Source: CAZRXG01 sp964603985 (GTDB lineage Bacteria > Chloroflexota > Anaerolineae > Aggregatilineales > UBA3940). Taken from it: a stretch of 64,000 nucleotides of DNA. Shown here piece after piece: positions 25,979 to 33,861 of this stretch. The notes beneath the pieces are model-generated. The model saw only the letters and a list, made by a program, of their open reading frames with translations. It did no database searches and was not told where the DNA came from. The stretch is taken from contig CAZRXG010000021.1 of assembly GCA_964603985.1 (NCBI GenBank), positions 1 through 64,000 of the forward strand. Reading direction: 5' to 3'. A program made the position numbers and the translations under genes. Every line of letters begins with the position of its first letter. The first letter of the stretch is position 1.

Positions 25979-26512
25979 TCAAACAATGCGAATGGATGCG
26001 AATATGTTTCCCTCAGTAATGGGCGGGATCAGGGCAACTATTTCTGATTGATCCGGAAGAATAGCACACACTGCGGGCGTGTGCTCAGTAAGGTAATTGC
26101 CTGATCGACCCAGGAGTAGATTAAGGACATACAACAAGTGAAGTTCGTCGTGAAACTGTGAAGACGTAAGCGTCAAGTCATTATTCCTTCTGACGATAAC
26201 CTTGCATGGCCCGATAATAATAATCTCCCTGACGGTCTCATCAACAAGTAAGGCGACCAGCCAAGCAGGCTCCTGTAGTGGGCTGTGCTCCGCCAGGATC
26301 TCTTCATATAATCGGCGTCTTTCACTGCGGGCAAGCACCAGGTTCGAGCGCTTGAGTTCATCGTCGATAGCTACGATAAGTCTGTCCGCTTCGGATTGAG
26401 TAAGCGGCCACTTCGGCGGGACATGTTCGCCAGTGCGAATGGACTCAACTGCCTCTTTCATCAATCGGCGAACAATGCGCTCACGAAGCCCCCCCGCTTG
26501 CTCTCCGGTCAT
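25979..26512 (-). CDS. CpaF/TadA N-terminal-domain protein lacking the ATPase
   Basis: The 177 residues follow the N-terminal domain of CpaF ATPases: SERRRLYEEILAEHSPLQEP aligns with SERIQLFEQVLDDLIGFGPL of the full gene at 13842, and ILPDQSEIVALIPPITEGNIFASIR aligns with the LPDGSRVNCVVRPI region. The gene stops there, before Walker A, so no ATPase function is possible. It is either a truncated relic or a stand-alone domain that could bind secretion partners. GC is lower than in the full CpaF. It follows repeat F copy 2 and a promoter-like region shared with the short TPR gene at 29171. Confidence 0.65.
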   Translation of the reverse strand: MTGEQAGGLRERIVRRLMKEAVESIRTGEHVPPKWPLTQSEADRLIVAIDDELKRSNLVLARSERRRLYEEILAEHSPLQEPAWLVALLVDETVREIIIIGPCKVIVRRNNDLTLTSSQFHDELHLLYVLNLLLGRSGNYLTEHTPAVCAILPDQSEIVALIPPITEGNIFASIRIV

Positions 26513-26567
26513 TGATCACACAACCCTTTCCGTCTCGTCGTTCGTAGAACCTTTCTCTGCTCTACCT

Positions 26568-26650
26568 GCCCCACCCCCTCCCATCTGCACAAGGTGCAGA
26601 TTCGCCCTCCCCCGTAGCAACAGGGGAGGGCAGTGCGGGCGCGACACACG
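26568..26650. repeat. Dispersed repeat family F, copy 2
   Basis: Same unit as copy 1; the first hairpin reads ATCTGCAC/GTGCAGAT, a compensated pair change. About 35 bases upstream, TCGTCGTTCGTAG and CTTTCTCTGCTC recur before copy 3, so the conserved block extends beyond the repeat. Confidence 0.8.
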
Positions 26651-26668
26651 CGCCGTCATTATGTGCGG

Positions 26669-27442
26669 TTATGGCACCTGGCCTCCCAGCGCCTTAATAC
26701 GCTCGCGCGCGTTGGCGCTGCCCCCGCCCTCCGCAGGATGAAACGCCAGGAACTGCGTGTAGTCGGCGATGGCTTCGGCTGCGTTTCCCAGTTCATCGTG
26801 GGTAACCCCCCGGCTGAAGTATGCCTCGGCGTTCTGCGGATCGATCTCGACGGCGCGGTCGAAGTCGGCCAGCGCCGCCTCCAGGTCGCCCAGGTCGTGG
26901 TGGAAGACGCCCCGGTTGTAGTAAGCCCCGGCAAGCTGCGGGTCAAGCTCGATGGCCCGGTTGTGGTCGGCCAGCGTCAACTCCAGGTCGCCCAGGGCGT
27001 AGTAGATGACACCCCGGTTGGTGTAAGCCTGGGCATCCTGTGGGTCAAGCACAATGGCCCGGCTGTAGTCGACCAGCGCCGCTTCCAGGTTGCCCAGGTT
27101 GGCGTGGGTGATGCCCCGGTTGTAGTGAGTCGCAGCACGCTGCGGAGCTAACTCGATGGCGCGGGTGAAGTCGGCCAGTGCTGCCTTCAGATTGCCCAGG
27201 TCGCGGTGGACTGTGCCCCGGTTGTTGTAGGCCTCGGCAAGCCGCGGATCAAGCTCGATGGCCCGGTTGTGGTCGGCCAGCGCCGCCTCAAGGTTGCCCA
27301 GGGCACGGTGGACGACGCCCCGTTTGTCGTAGGCCAAGGCATCCTGGGGGTTGCGCTCGATGGCCTGATTGAGCTCTTCCAGCTGCGCCACAAGCGCGGC
27401 CTTCGGCGTGGGCGGTTCAGAGGATGTGTGTGCGCGTTTCAT
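26669..27442 (-). CDS. TPR protein, array member 1 (type A)
   Basis: The protein has 257 residues: a short N-terminus (MKRAHTSSEPPTPK), one leading helix pair, then seven 34-residue tetratricopeptide repeats of the AYNNRGxxHxxLGDLEAALADFxRAIELDPQ pattern, and a C-terminal LARERIKALGGQVP-type cap. TPRs form protein-binding superhelices; no catalytic domain or signal peptide is seen, so it should be cytoplasmic. ATG at 27442 follows GGAGATGACG, 2 codons inside the longest frame. It is nearly identical to member 3, and the start-to-start step to the next gene is 834 bp. Confidence 0.9.
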   Translation of the reverse strand: MKRAHTSSEPPTPKAALVAQLEELNQAIERNPQDALAYDKRGVVHRALGNLEAALADHNRAIELDPRLAEAYNNRGTVHRDLGNLKAALADFTRAIELAPQRAATHYNRGITHANLGNLEAALVDYSRAIVLDPQDAQAYTNRGVIYYALGDLELTLADHNRAIELDPQLAGAYYNRGVFHHDLGDLEAALADFDRAVEIDPQNAEAYFSRGVTHDELGNAAEAIADYTQFLAFHPAEGGGSANARERIKALGGQVP

Positions 27443-27502
27443 CGTCATCTCCTCGAACGGCTCAAAGGGGCCGAGCCATGAACAATCGGGCCGGTGTACG
27501 CA

Positions 27503-28276
27503 CTACGGCACCTCGCCCCCCAGCGCCGTAATGCGCTCGCGGGCGTGGGCGCTGCCCTCGTCCTCCGCAGGATGAAGCGCCAGGAACTGCGTGTAGTCGG
27601 CGATGGCCTCGGCTGCGTTCCCCAACTCATTGTGGATGATGCCCCGGTTGTAGCGGGCCTCGGCGTTCTGCGGGGCAAGCTCGATGGCGCGGCTGAAGTC
27701 GGCCAGTGCCGCTTCCAGGTTGCCCAGGGTGTAGTGGGTAAGGCCCCGGTTGTAGCAGGCCAGGGCGTACTGCGGGTTGAGCGCGATGGCCCGGTTGTAG
27801 TCGATCAGCGCCACCTCCAGGTCGCCCAGGTCGTGGTGGGTGAGGCCCCGGTTGTTGTAGGCCTCGGCATACTGTGGGGCAAGCTCGATAGCCCGGCTGA
27901 AGTCGGCCAGCGCCGCCTCCGGGTCACCCAGCTCAGCGTGGACGTTGCCCCGGTTGTTGTAGGCCTCAGCAAGTTGGGGGTCGAGCTCGATGGCGCGGCT
28001 GAAGTCGGCCAGCGCCGCCTCCAGGTCGCCCAGGTCGTGGTGGACAATGCCCCGGTTGCTGTAGGCCTTGGCGTACTGCGGGGCAAGCTCGATGGCCCGG
28101 ATGAAGTCGGCCAGTGCTGCCTTCAGGTCGCCCAATTCAGCATGAGTGATGCCCCGTTCGTTGTAGGCAACGGCATCCTGCGGGTTGCGCTTGATAGCCT
28201 GATTAAGCTCTTCCAGTTGCGCCACAAGCGCGGCATTCGGCATGGGTGGTTCAGAGGATGTGTGCGCGCGTTTCAT
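27503..28276 (-). CDS. TPR protein, array member 2 (type B)
   Basis: The length (257 residues) and layout equal member 1, with seven TPRs after the MKRAHTSSEPPMPN start. The C-terminal cap differs (HPAEDEGSAHARERITALGGEVP spans the difference) and matches member 4, so members alternate A-B-A-B. GGAGGTAGCG precedes the ATG. A 60-base spacer separates it from member 1, with no terminator seen, so the array may be one transcript. Confidence 0.9.
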   Translation of the reverse strand: MKRAHTSSEPPMPNAALVAQLEELNQAIKRNPQDAVAYNERGITHAELGDLKAALADFIRAIELAPQYAKAYSNRGIVHHDLGDLEAALADFSRAIELDPQLAEAYNNRGNVHAELGDPEAALADFSRAIELAPQYAEAYNNRGLTHHDLGDLEVALIDYNRAIALNPQYALACYNRGLTHYTLGNLEAALADFSRAIELAPQNAEARYNRGIIHNELGNAAEAIADYTQFLALHPAEDEGSAHARERITALGGEVP

Positions 28277-28336
28277 CGCTACCTCCTCGAACGGCTCAAT
28301 AGTCCGATCAGGGGATAACCCAGCCCGTATGTGCGT

Positions 28337-29110
28337 CTACGGCACCTGGCCTCCCAGCGCCTTAATGCGCTCGCGGGCGTTGGCGCTGCCCCCGTCCTCC
28401 GCAGGATGAAGCGCCAGGAACTGCGTGTAGTCGGCGATGGCCTCTTCTGCGTTTCCCAGCTCGTCGTGGGTAACCCCCCGGCTGAAGTACGCCTCGGCGT
28501 TCTGCGGATCGATCTCGACGGCGCGGTCGAAGTCGGCCAGTGCCGCCTCCAGGTCGCCCAGGTCGTGGTGGAAGACGCCCCGGTTGTAGTAAGCCCCGGC
28601 AAGCTGCGGATCAAGCTCGATGGCGCGGTTGTAGTCGGCCAGCGCCAACTCCGGGTCGCCCAGGTCGTAGTAGGTGACACCCCGGTTGGTGTAAGCCTTA
28701 GCATCCTGTGGGTCAAGCACAATGGCCCGGCTGTAGTCGACCAGTGCCGCTTCCAGGTTGCCCAGGTTGGCGTGGGTGATGCCCCGGTTGTAGTGGGCCG
28801 CAGCACGCTGCGGAGCGAACTCGATGGCGCGGTTGTGGTCGGCCAGCGCTGCCTTCAGATTGCCCAGGTCGCGGTGGACTGTGCCCCGGTTGTTGTAGGC
28901 CAGGGCTAACTTCGGGTCAAGCTCAATGGCGCGGGTGTAGTCGGCCAGCGCCGCCTCCGGGTCACCCAGCCCATCGTGGACGTTGCCCCGGTTGTAGTAG
29001 GCCAAGGCATCCTGGGGGTTGCGCTCGATGGCCTGATTGAGCTCTTCCAGTTGCGCCACAAGCGTGGCCTTCGGCGTGGGCGGTTCAGAGGATGTGTGTG
29101 CGCGTTTCAT
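28337..29110 (-). CDS. TPR protein, array member 3 (type A)
   Basis: Again 257 residues and seven TPRs, with the same cap as member 1 (LGGQVP end, FSRGVTHDELGNAEEAIADY). Differences from member 1 are few and mostly in individual repeat helices. GGAGGTGACG lies directly before the ATG at 29110, a perfect anti-Shine-Dalgarno match; the GTG of the longer frame is part of that site. Cytoplasmic protein-binding scaffold by family; partner unknown. Confidence 0.9.
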   Translation of the reverse strand: MKRAHTSSEPPTPKATLVAQLEELNQAIERNPQDALAYYNRGNVHDGLGDPEAALADYTRAIELDPKLALAYNNRGTVHRDLGNLKAALADHNRAIEFAPQRAAAHYNRGITHANLGNLEAALVDYSRAIVLDPQDAKAYTNRGVTYYDLGDPELALADYNRAIELDPQLAGAYYNRGVFHHDLGDLEAALADFDRAVEIDPQNAEAYFSRGVTHDELGNAEEAIADYTQFLALHPAEDGGSANARERIKALGGQVP

Positions 29111-29170
29111 CGTCACCTCCTCGAACGGCTCAAAGGGGCCGAGCCATGAACAACCGGGCCGGTGTACGCA

Positions 29171-29536
29171 CTACGGCACCTGGCCCCCCAGCGCCGTAAT
29201 GCGCTCGCGGGCGCGGGCGCTGCCCTCGTCCTCCGCAGGATGAAGCGCCAGGAACTGCGTGTAGTCGGCGATGGCCTCGGCTGTGTTCCCCAGCTCATCG
29301 TGGATGATGCCCCGGTTGTAGCGGGCCTCGGCGTCCTGCGAGTCAAGCTCGATGGCGCGGTTGAGGTCGGCCAGCGCTGCTTCCAGGTCGCCCAGTTTGG
29401 CGTGGGTGAGGCCCCGGTCGTTGTAGGCAATGGCGTTCTGGGGGTCACGCCTGATGTCCTGATTGAGCTTTTCCAGCTTCGCCACAAGCGCGGCATTCGA
29501 CGTGGGCAGTTCAGAGGATGTGTGTGTGCGTTTCAT
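29171..29536 (-). CDS. TPR protein, array member 4 (type B, short)
   Basis: Only 121 residues: the same N-terminus (MKRTHTSSELPTSN) and type B cap as member 2, but three TPRs instead of seven. The loss is 136 residues, exactly four 34-residue repeats, so the frame and fold are kept. GGAGGTGACG precedes the ATG. It is the first array gene in transcription order; the block upstream (29537-29697) resembles the one upstream of the CpaF remnant and runs into repeat F and the N gap. Confidence 0.9.
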   Translation of the reverse strand: MKRTHTSSELPTSNAALVAKLEKLNQDIRRDPQNAIAYNDRGLTHAKLGDLEAALADLNRAIELDSQDAEARYNRGIIHDELGNTAEAIADYTQFLALHPAEDEGSARARERITALGGQVP

Positions 29537-29640
29537 CGTCACCTCCTCGAATGGCTCAAAGGGGCCGATCGGTGAATAACCCAGCCCCAAAACGTGTACG
29601 CCTCCTGCTCGTCGTTCGTAGGGCCCTTCTCTGCTCCGCC

Positions 29641-29697
29641 TGCCCCACCCCCTCCCATCTGCGCAAGGCGCAGATTCGCCCTCCCCCATAGCAACAG
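29641..29697. repeat. Dispersed repeat family F, copy 3 (cut by the gap)
   Basis: The repeat begins CCCACCCCCTCCCATCTGC and breaks off within AGCAACAG where the N run starts. Confidence 0.8.
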
Positions 29698-29797
29698 NNN
29701 NNNNNNNNNNNNNNNNNNNNNNNNNNNNNNNNNNNNNNNNNNNNNNNNNNNNNNNNNNNNNNNNNNNNNNNNNNNNNNNNNNNNNNNNNNNNNNNNN
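29698..29797. other. Assembly gap of 100 N
   Basis: Exactly 100 N, the usual placeholder for a scaffold gap of unknown size. Both edges lie inside copies of repeat F, so the assembler probably broke on the repeat and sequence may be missing or collapsed here. Confidence 0.95.
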
Positions 29798-29852
29798 CAT
29801 CTGCGCAAGGCGCAGATTCGCCCTCCCCCATAGCAACAGGGGAGGACAGTGC
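29798..29852. repeat. Dispersed repeat family F, copy 4 (cut by the gap)
   Basis: The copy resumes at CATCTGCGCAAGGCGCAG and runs to the end of the unit. The stretch 29853-29968 after it holds two more hairpins, GAGCC/GGCTC and GTCCCCCC/GGGGGGAC, and no gene. Confidence 0.8.
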
Positions 29853-29968
29853 TGCTTCACCCCCCCGTGAGCCTGACGGCTCATCCGTCCCCCCATGCAC
29901 GGGGGGACAAATCCGAGCGCGGCTCTGTTGCTTCCCCAGGCATGGGAGGGCAAGGCAGCCAGGCGCGG

Positions 29969-30056
29969 CACACCCCACCCCCTCCCATCTGCGCAAGGCG
30001 CAGATTCGCCCTCCCCCATAGCAACAGGGGAGGACAGTGCGGGCGCGGCACACACG
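29969..30056. repeat. Dispersed repeat family F, copy 5
   Basis: Full unit, nearly identical to copies 3 and 4 and followed by GGGCGCGGCACACACG. It lies just beyond the 3' end of the long TPR gene at 30113. Confidence 0.8.
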
Positions 30057-30112
30057 TTGCCATGCGGACATACCGCGCGCGATTTTCCCTGCCCTGTGAG
30101 GGTTATACGCGT

Positions 30113-30937
30113 CTACGGCGCCTGGCCTCCCAGCGCCTTAATGCGCTCACGGGCGAGGGCGCTGGCCTCGTTCTCCAGGGGATAAAGCGTCAGGAATTGG
30201 GTGTAGTCGGCGATGGCTTCCGCTGCGTTTCCCAGCTCATCGTGGGCCACCCCCCGGTTGAAGTACGCCTCGGCGTTCTGCGGGTCGAGCTCGACGGCGC
30301 GGGTGAAGTCGGCCAGCGCCGCCTCCAGATCGCCCAGGTCGTAGTAAACGCCGCCCCGGCTGATGCAGGCATCGGCGTCCTGCGGGTCAAGCTCGACGGC
30401 GCGGGTGAAGTCGGCCAGCGCCGCCTCCGGGTCGCCCAGGTCGAGGTAGGTAGACCCCCGGTTGTAGCAGGCGTTGGCGTACTGGGGGTCAAGCTCGATG
30501 GCGCGGGTGTAATCGGCCAGCGCCGCCTCCAGGTCGCCCAGGGCAGCGTAGGCGTTGCCGCGGTTGTTGTAAGCCAGGGCGTCGTCGGGGTTAAGCTCGA
30601 TGGCGCGGTCGAAGTCGGCCAGCGCCGCCTCCAGGTCGCCCAGGTCGGTGTAGGCCGATCCCCGGTTGGTGTAGGCCGGAGCATACTGCGGGTCAAGCTC
30701 AATCGTCCGGGAGAAGTCGGCCAGCGCCGCCTCCAGATCGCCCAGCTTGGCGTGGGTGATGGCCCGGTTGTAGCAGGCCGGAGCGTACTGCGGGTCGAGC
30801 TCGATGGCCCGATCGAAGTCGGCCAGCGCCGCCTCCAGGTTGCCCAGGTCGGCGTGGGCGACGCCCCGGTTGTAGTAGGCCAGGGGATTCTGCGGGTCGC
30901 GCTGAACGGCCCGATCAAGGTCTTCTAGCCGCGCCAT
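30113..30937 (-). CDS. TPR protein, array member 5 (diverged)
   Basis: The 274 residues begin with MARLEDLDRAVQRDPQNPLA, without the MKR-HTSSE leader of members 1-4. About seven or eight TPRs follow, then the same type of cap (LARERIKALGGQAP). It is the most distinct of the five and lies on the far side of the assembly gap, so its original spacing is unknown. Helical protein-binding scaffold, cytoplasmic. AGGGAGGG precedes the ATG. Confidence 0.88.
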   Translation of the reverse strand: MARLEDLDRAVQRDPQNPLAYYNRGVAHADLGNLEAALADFDRAIELDPQYAPACYNRAITHAKLGDLEAALADFSRTIELDPQYAPAYTNRGSAYTDLGDLEAALADFDRAIELNPDDALAYNNRGNAYAALGDLEAALADYTRAIELDPQYANACYNRGSTYLDLGDPEAALADFTRAVELDPQDADACISRGGVYYDLGDLEAALADFTRAVELDPQNAEAYFNRGVAHDELGNAAEAIADYTQFLTLYPLENEASALARERIKALGGQAP

Positions 30938-30996
30938 GGTCCCTCCCTTTTCCCGAAAGCCCGGTCAGGGGGATGAAGCAGGTCGGCGGCCCCGGC

Positions 30997-31881
30997 CTAC
31001 TTGGGTTTGTAGACCGACAGCCGCTTGAACAGCACCGTGATTGGCGCACCCGTCGTCTCAACGTACGGCCCCATGTCACCCTTGAACATATCGCTCACCC
31101 CAACGTTGGCGATTGGGTAGTTGTCCACGTACAGATTCAGGACGTTGTCACCCACGTAAACGCCGAGCCTGTGCTTGCCGCCCGATGCATCGATGTCGCC
31201 GGGCAGCTTGCCATCGGCTATCGTGACCGAGCGGTTCTGCTCCACGCGCTCGAAAACGGCGTACTTCCCGCTGCACGTCACCACAAAGACCCGGAAGCGG
31301 GTGTTATCCCTGTAGTGGAAGAGCAGCCCGTAAAATGCCTGGCCCTTGGGGCACTGGGTGGGCTTGGCCACCAACTCGGCGTAGAATTTTTTCTCCTCGA
31401 TCTCCAGGGAGATCGGCCACAGCGCCTGGTAGATGACGTATATCTCGTAGCCACCCGACGAGGCGGCCATGCTGCCGAAGCCCTCGTATTCCTCGTTCGG
31501 CCAGTCGCGGCTGAAATCGGTCTCGTAGATCAGCTCGCCATAGGTGGGCCCGCCCGCGCCGGACGCATCAGGCTGCTGCTCTTCTTCCTTCCCCTCTTCT
31601 TCCTTTTCCCCTTCTCCTTCCCCTTCTCCTCCCTCCTCCCCGTCGGCGGTGGGCGGCGGCAGCGGCGTGACGGTGGACGGTGGCAGTGTCGGGGGGGGCT
31701 GGGTGGGCGGCTGGGCCGTCGGAACGGGAGTCGGCGCACCGGCGGCCTCTGTCGGGGGAGCGGCCTCGTCCTCGTCGCCCCCGCCGAAAAGGCTGCACGC
31801 CGATAGAGCCACCAGCACCAGCAGGCCGGTCGCCAGCCACTTCAACGGTTGGTGGGTCAAGCCAGATAGCTCACGCATCAA
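30997..31881 (-). CDS. Lipoprotein with concanavalin/LamG-like C-terminal domain
   Basis: A signal peptide with lipobox LSAC is followed by a Pro/Thr-rich segment and an acidic Glu/Gly/Lys-rich linker (about residues 35-105). The C-terminal ~180 residues, from YETDFSRDWPNEEY, are beta-rich and end GPYVETTGAPITVLFKRLSVY; the pattern resembles DUF1080/LamG jelly-roll domains, a fold guess only. Two Cys (in the TQCPKG and TCSGKY areas) are conserved with the paralogue downstream and may pair. Surface-exposed; ligand unknown. The two genes lie 24 bases apart, this one second. Confidence 0.7.
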   Translation of the reverse strand: MMRELSGLTHQPLKWLATGLLVLVALSACSLFGGGDEDEAAPPTEAAGAPTPVPTAQPPTQPPPTLPPSTVTPLPPPTADGEEGGEGEGEGEKEEEGKEEEQQPDASGAGGPTYGELIYETDFSRDWPNEEYEGFGSMAASSGGYEIYVIYQALWPISLEIEEKKFYAELVAKPTQCPKGQAFYGLLFHYRDNTRFRVFVVTCSGKYAVFERVEQNRSVTIADGKLPGDIDASGGKHRLGVYVGDNVLNLYVDNYPIANVGVSDMFKGDMGPYVETTGAPITVLFKRLSVYKPK

Positions 31882-31905
31882 TTCTCTCCTCGACAGATCC
31901 CGGCT

Positions 31906-32715
31906 TCACTTCGGCGCGTAAACGGCCAGCCGGGTAAACAGCACCGAGATGGGTGCGCCGGTTGTTTCGACGTACGGGCCGACATCACCGGCGGGCATGG
32001 TGACGACGGTGACAGAGCTGACCAGGTAGTCGTCCACGTAGAGGGTCAGCTTGCCGTCAGAGGACAGCACGCCGACGCGGTGCGTGCCGCTGCCGGGCCG
32101 GACCGGGTCGGGGAGCACGTCCTCGGCCATCACCTTAGCCCGGACGTCCGACGTGCGCTCAAAGAGCACGTAGCGCCCGCTGCAGGTGACGATGAGAACG
32201 CGGAAGCTGGTGTCGCTCACGTAGTGGAACATGACTCCGTAGGACCCCTGACCCGATGGGCACTGCTGGGGCACGGCCTCAACCTCGACGTAGAACGCGC
32301 TGTAACCGGCCTGGGTGGTGTAGGCCCACAGCCCGTACTCGGCGACATCCATCAGGTAGCCATCGGAGCGGGGCTGCGTGGACCCATTATCGATCTCAAG
32401 GATGGGCCAGCCGATGCTGAAGTCGGTTTCGTACAGCACACTGCCGACCTCCGGCGGGTCAGGCTGTGCACCGCCCGGCACCTGGGCCTGCTTGCCGCTG
32501 GGGTCGGGGTGCGGTGGGGCGGTGTCGGAGGGCTGGGGTGTGGGGGCGACCGTCGGCGGCGTGACGGCGGTGACCTGCACCTCCGGGGTGGGCACGCTGA
32601 CCTCCGGGGGCTGCGTGGTGGCTTCGGCGGAGGTGCGGCAGGCCAGCGCGGCGATCAAAAACGTACAGACGATCCACCAGGATCGCCATCCGCCGGGTTG
32701 GTGGTATTTACGCAT
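31906..32715 (-). CDS. Lipoprotein with concanavalin/LamG-like C-terminal domain, paralogue
   Basis: A hydrophobic segment with lipobox LAC at about residue 26 is followed by a Pro/Thr-rich linker with repeated PTPxxxV. The C-terminal ~180 residues (from YETDFSIGWPILE) match the neighbour at 30997 position for position, including the two Cys and the GPYVETTGAPISVLFTRLAVY ending. The start at 32715 is preferred to the longer frame because AAGGAG precedes it and a signal peptide follows at once. Expected at the cell surface; the gene pair arose by tandem duplication. Confidence 0.7.
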   Translation of the reverse strand: MRKYHQPGGWRSWWIVCTFLIAALACRTSAEATTQPPEVSVPTPEVQVTAVTPPTVAPTPQPSDTAPPHPDPSGKQAQVPGGAQPDPPEVGSVLYETDFSIGWPILEIDNGSTQPRSDGYLMDVAEYGLWAYTTQAGYSAFYVEVEAVPQQCPSGQGSYGVMFHYVSDTSFRVLIVTCSGRYVLFERTSDVRAKVMAEDVLPDPVRPGSGTHRVGVLSSDGKLTLYVDDYLVSSVTVVTMPAGDVGPYVETTGAPISVLFTRLAVYAPK

Positions 32716-32963
32716 GGGTGCTCCTTGGGCACGCACAAAAATCGCAGGCACAGGGTAGTGGGCAGAAAGGATCGGCCACAATATTCCTACAGGAACGGGA
32801 CACCCGTCTCCAATAAAATTCAACTTCTGGCCCCATTATATGTGTCCGGGCGCAAGGTGCAAGCACAAGATGCACAGCCCCAGCACAAAAAGGTGGAAGG
32901 GGAGATTCTGTGCGTCGGCCCTGTTTTGCGGCCTCCGGGGGTCGAAAATGCCTTCACTGCCTG

Positions 32964-33032
32964 CCCTCACCCCTGCGCGCACTCCGCGCGTGCGCGGGGC
33001 GACCGGAGGCCGCAGCGAGACAGGGGTGAGGG
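32964..33032. repeat. 69-bp inverted-repeat element
   Basis: CCCTCACCCCTG (32964-32975) is repeated inverted at 33021-33032. The interior is GC-rich with GCGCGC hairpins. It lies in the gap 32716-33109 upstream of the serS leader, where I see no gene. Its ends recall the inner hairpin of the 117-bp MITE, but the rest differs. Confidence 0.45.
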
Positions 33033-33109
33033 GAAAGCCCGCGACTATACTTCGCAGCTATCTCGCGGTTTTCCTCAACCTTCTCGTGGATCGCGCCGCC
33101 CGGCTGCAT

Positions 33110-33138
33110 TTGACGCGCCTGCTGCGGCGTGTTAAACT
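33110..33138 (+). promoter_or_regulatory. Promoter of the T-box leader / serS
   Basis: TTGACG (33110-33115), a 17-base spacer and TAAACT (33133-33138). The transcript would start near 33145, directly before the T-box stem I. Confidence 0.7.
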
Positions 33139-33403
33139 GCGCCGTGCCAGAAAAATCAAGCAACGACTCGGACGGAGCCAAGCAGGTGCCCCGCAACCTC
33201 GCAGAGAGATGCTGGCCGGTGAGAAGCATCAAGGCCGGGCACCGCAAATCCACTCCTGAGCACGTCGCCCTGAGGCAATGCGGGGCCGGGTTCGCCCGTT
33301 AGCGCGAGCAATGAGGGGCAGTGTTCCTTCGGGACATTGCTCGAATGAAGGTGGCACCACGGGGACATGACGCCTCGTCCTGAGACTGGGACGGGGTTTT
33401 TTT
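33139..33403 (+). promoter_or_regulatory. T-box leader (tRNA-sensing riboswitch) for serS
   Basis: The hallmark T-box sequence TGAAGGTGGCACCACGG is at 33346-33362, followed by an intrinsic terminator. Upstream, a long stem I can form, with GGAG and CUCC arms near its base (about 33165 and 33252) and internal bulges. A UCC at 33249-33251 followed by A is a plausible specifier codon for tRNA-Ser, consistent with serS downstream. Uncharged tRNA would pair with both specifier and T-box and favour the antiterminator. The IVP cassette now lies between this leader and serS. Confidence 0.88.
33373..33403 (+). terminator. Regulated terminator of the T-box leader
   Basis: CCTCGTCC and GGACGGGG pair across an 8-base loop and are followed by seven T. 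The competing antiterminator would use the T-box bulge just upstream. Confidence 0.85.
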
Positions 33404-33850
33404 GTTTGTAGCGATTAGCGGTTAGCGATTAGCTTATTAGCTATGGGGGACAGGGGGATGCGTGATTTCAAGACGCTCAAAGTCTGGCAGAGGGCGCACA
33501 GGCTGGTGCTGGCGATCTATAAAGCGACGGCGAGTTTCCCGGAGGAAGAACGCTATGGTCTTGTCAGCCAGATCCGCCGCGCCTGTGCCTCGATCCCTGC
33601 CAACATTGCGGAGGGCTGCGGGCGGAGCGGGGACGCCGAACTGGCCCGTTTCTCGTACATCGCAATGGGTTCGGCCAGCGAGTTGGAGTATCACCTCCTG
33701 CTTGCCCACGACCTGGGGATGATCTCACAGCCCGAATACGCGCAACTGGAGCAGGATCTCGTCGAAGTTAAACGTATGCTGAACGCTTTCATCCAGAAGC
33801 TAAAAGCCAAAAGCTAACAGCTAATTGCTAACGGCTAACAGCTTATTTGT
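33404..33850 (+). mobile_element. Four-helix-bundle (IVP) cassette bounded by degenerate inverted repeats
   Basis: The left arm (about 33408-33442) is a run of TAGCGATTAGC-like units; the right arm (about 33796-33845) is a run of AGCTAA(T/C)(T/G)GCTAA-like units. Read inverted, the right arm resembles the left. The IVP gene is inside, and its last codons and stop lie in the right arm. The cassette begins directly after the T-box terminator T-tract and ends at the serS ribosome site. Confidence 0.7.
33443..33817 (+). CDS. Four-helix bundle protein (23S rRNA intervening-sequence protein family)
   Basis: The FKTLKVWQRAHRLVLAIYKAT start, FPEEERYGLVSQIRRACASIPANIAEG and the HDLGMISQPEYAQLEQDLVEVKRMLNAFI end are the full signature of the IVP/S23 family, at the usual ~120 residues. 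These proteins form pentameric four-helix bundles and are often encoded in 23S rRNA insertions or near diversity-generating retroelements; their biochemical role is unknown. Here the gene is in a repeat-bounded cassette within the serS transcription unit. ATG at 33443 or 33458 are both possible; the second has GGGGG in front. Confidence 0.9.
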   Translation: MGDRGMRDFKTLKVWQRAHRLVLAIYKATASFPEEERYGLVSQIRRACASIPANIAEGCGRSGDAELARFSYIAMGSASELEYHLLLAHDLGMISQPEYAQLEQDLVEVKRMLNAFIQKLKAKS

Positions 33851-33861
33851 AGGAGGAGTAC

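Noticed and set aside
29541..30055. Minus-strand frame joining the TPR gene across the N gap
   Set aside because: It includes 34 codons of N and repeat F sequence; the TPR gene starts at 29536 with its own ribosome site.
27494..30928. Plus-strand frames rich in VGQRRLQVAQ repeats
   Set aside because: Antisense of TPR repeats; the periodicity comes from the TPR genes.
26669..30937. CRISPR array from the regular DNA repeats
   Set aside because: The repeats are 102-bp TPR codons and 834-bp gene units, not short repeats with unique spacers, and there are no cas genes.
33404..33850. 23S rRNA intervening sequence (rRNA context for the IVP gene)
   Set aside because: There is no rRNA in the window; the flanks are a T-box leader and serS.
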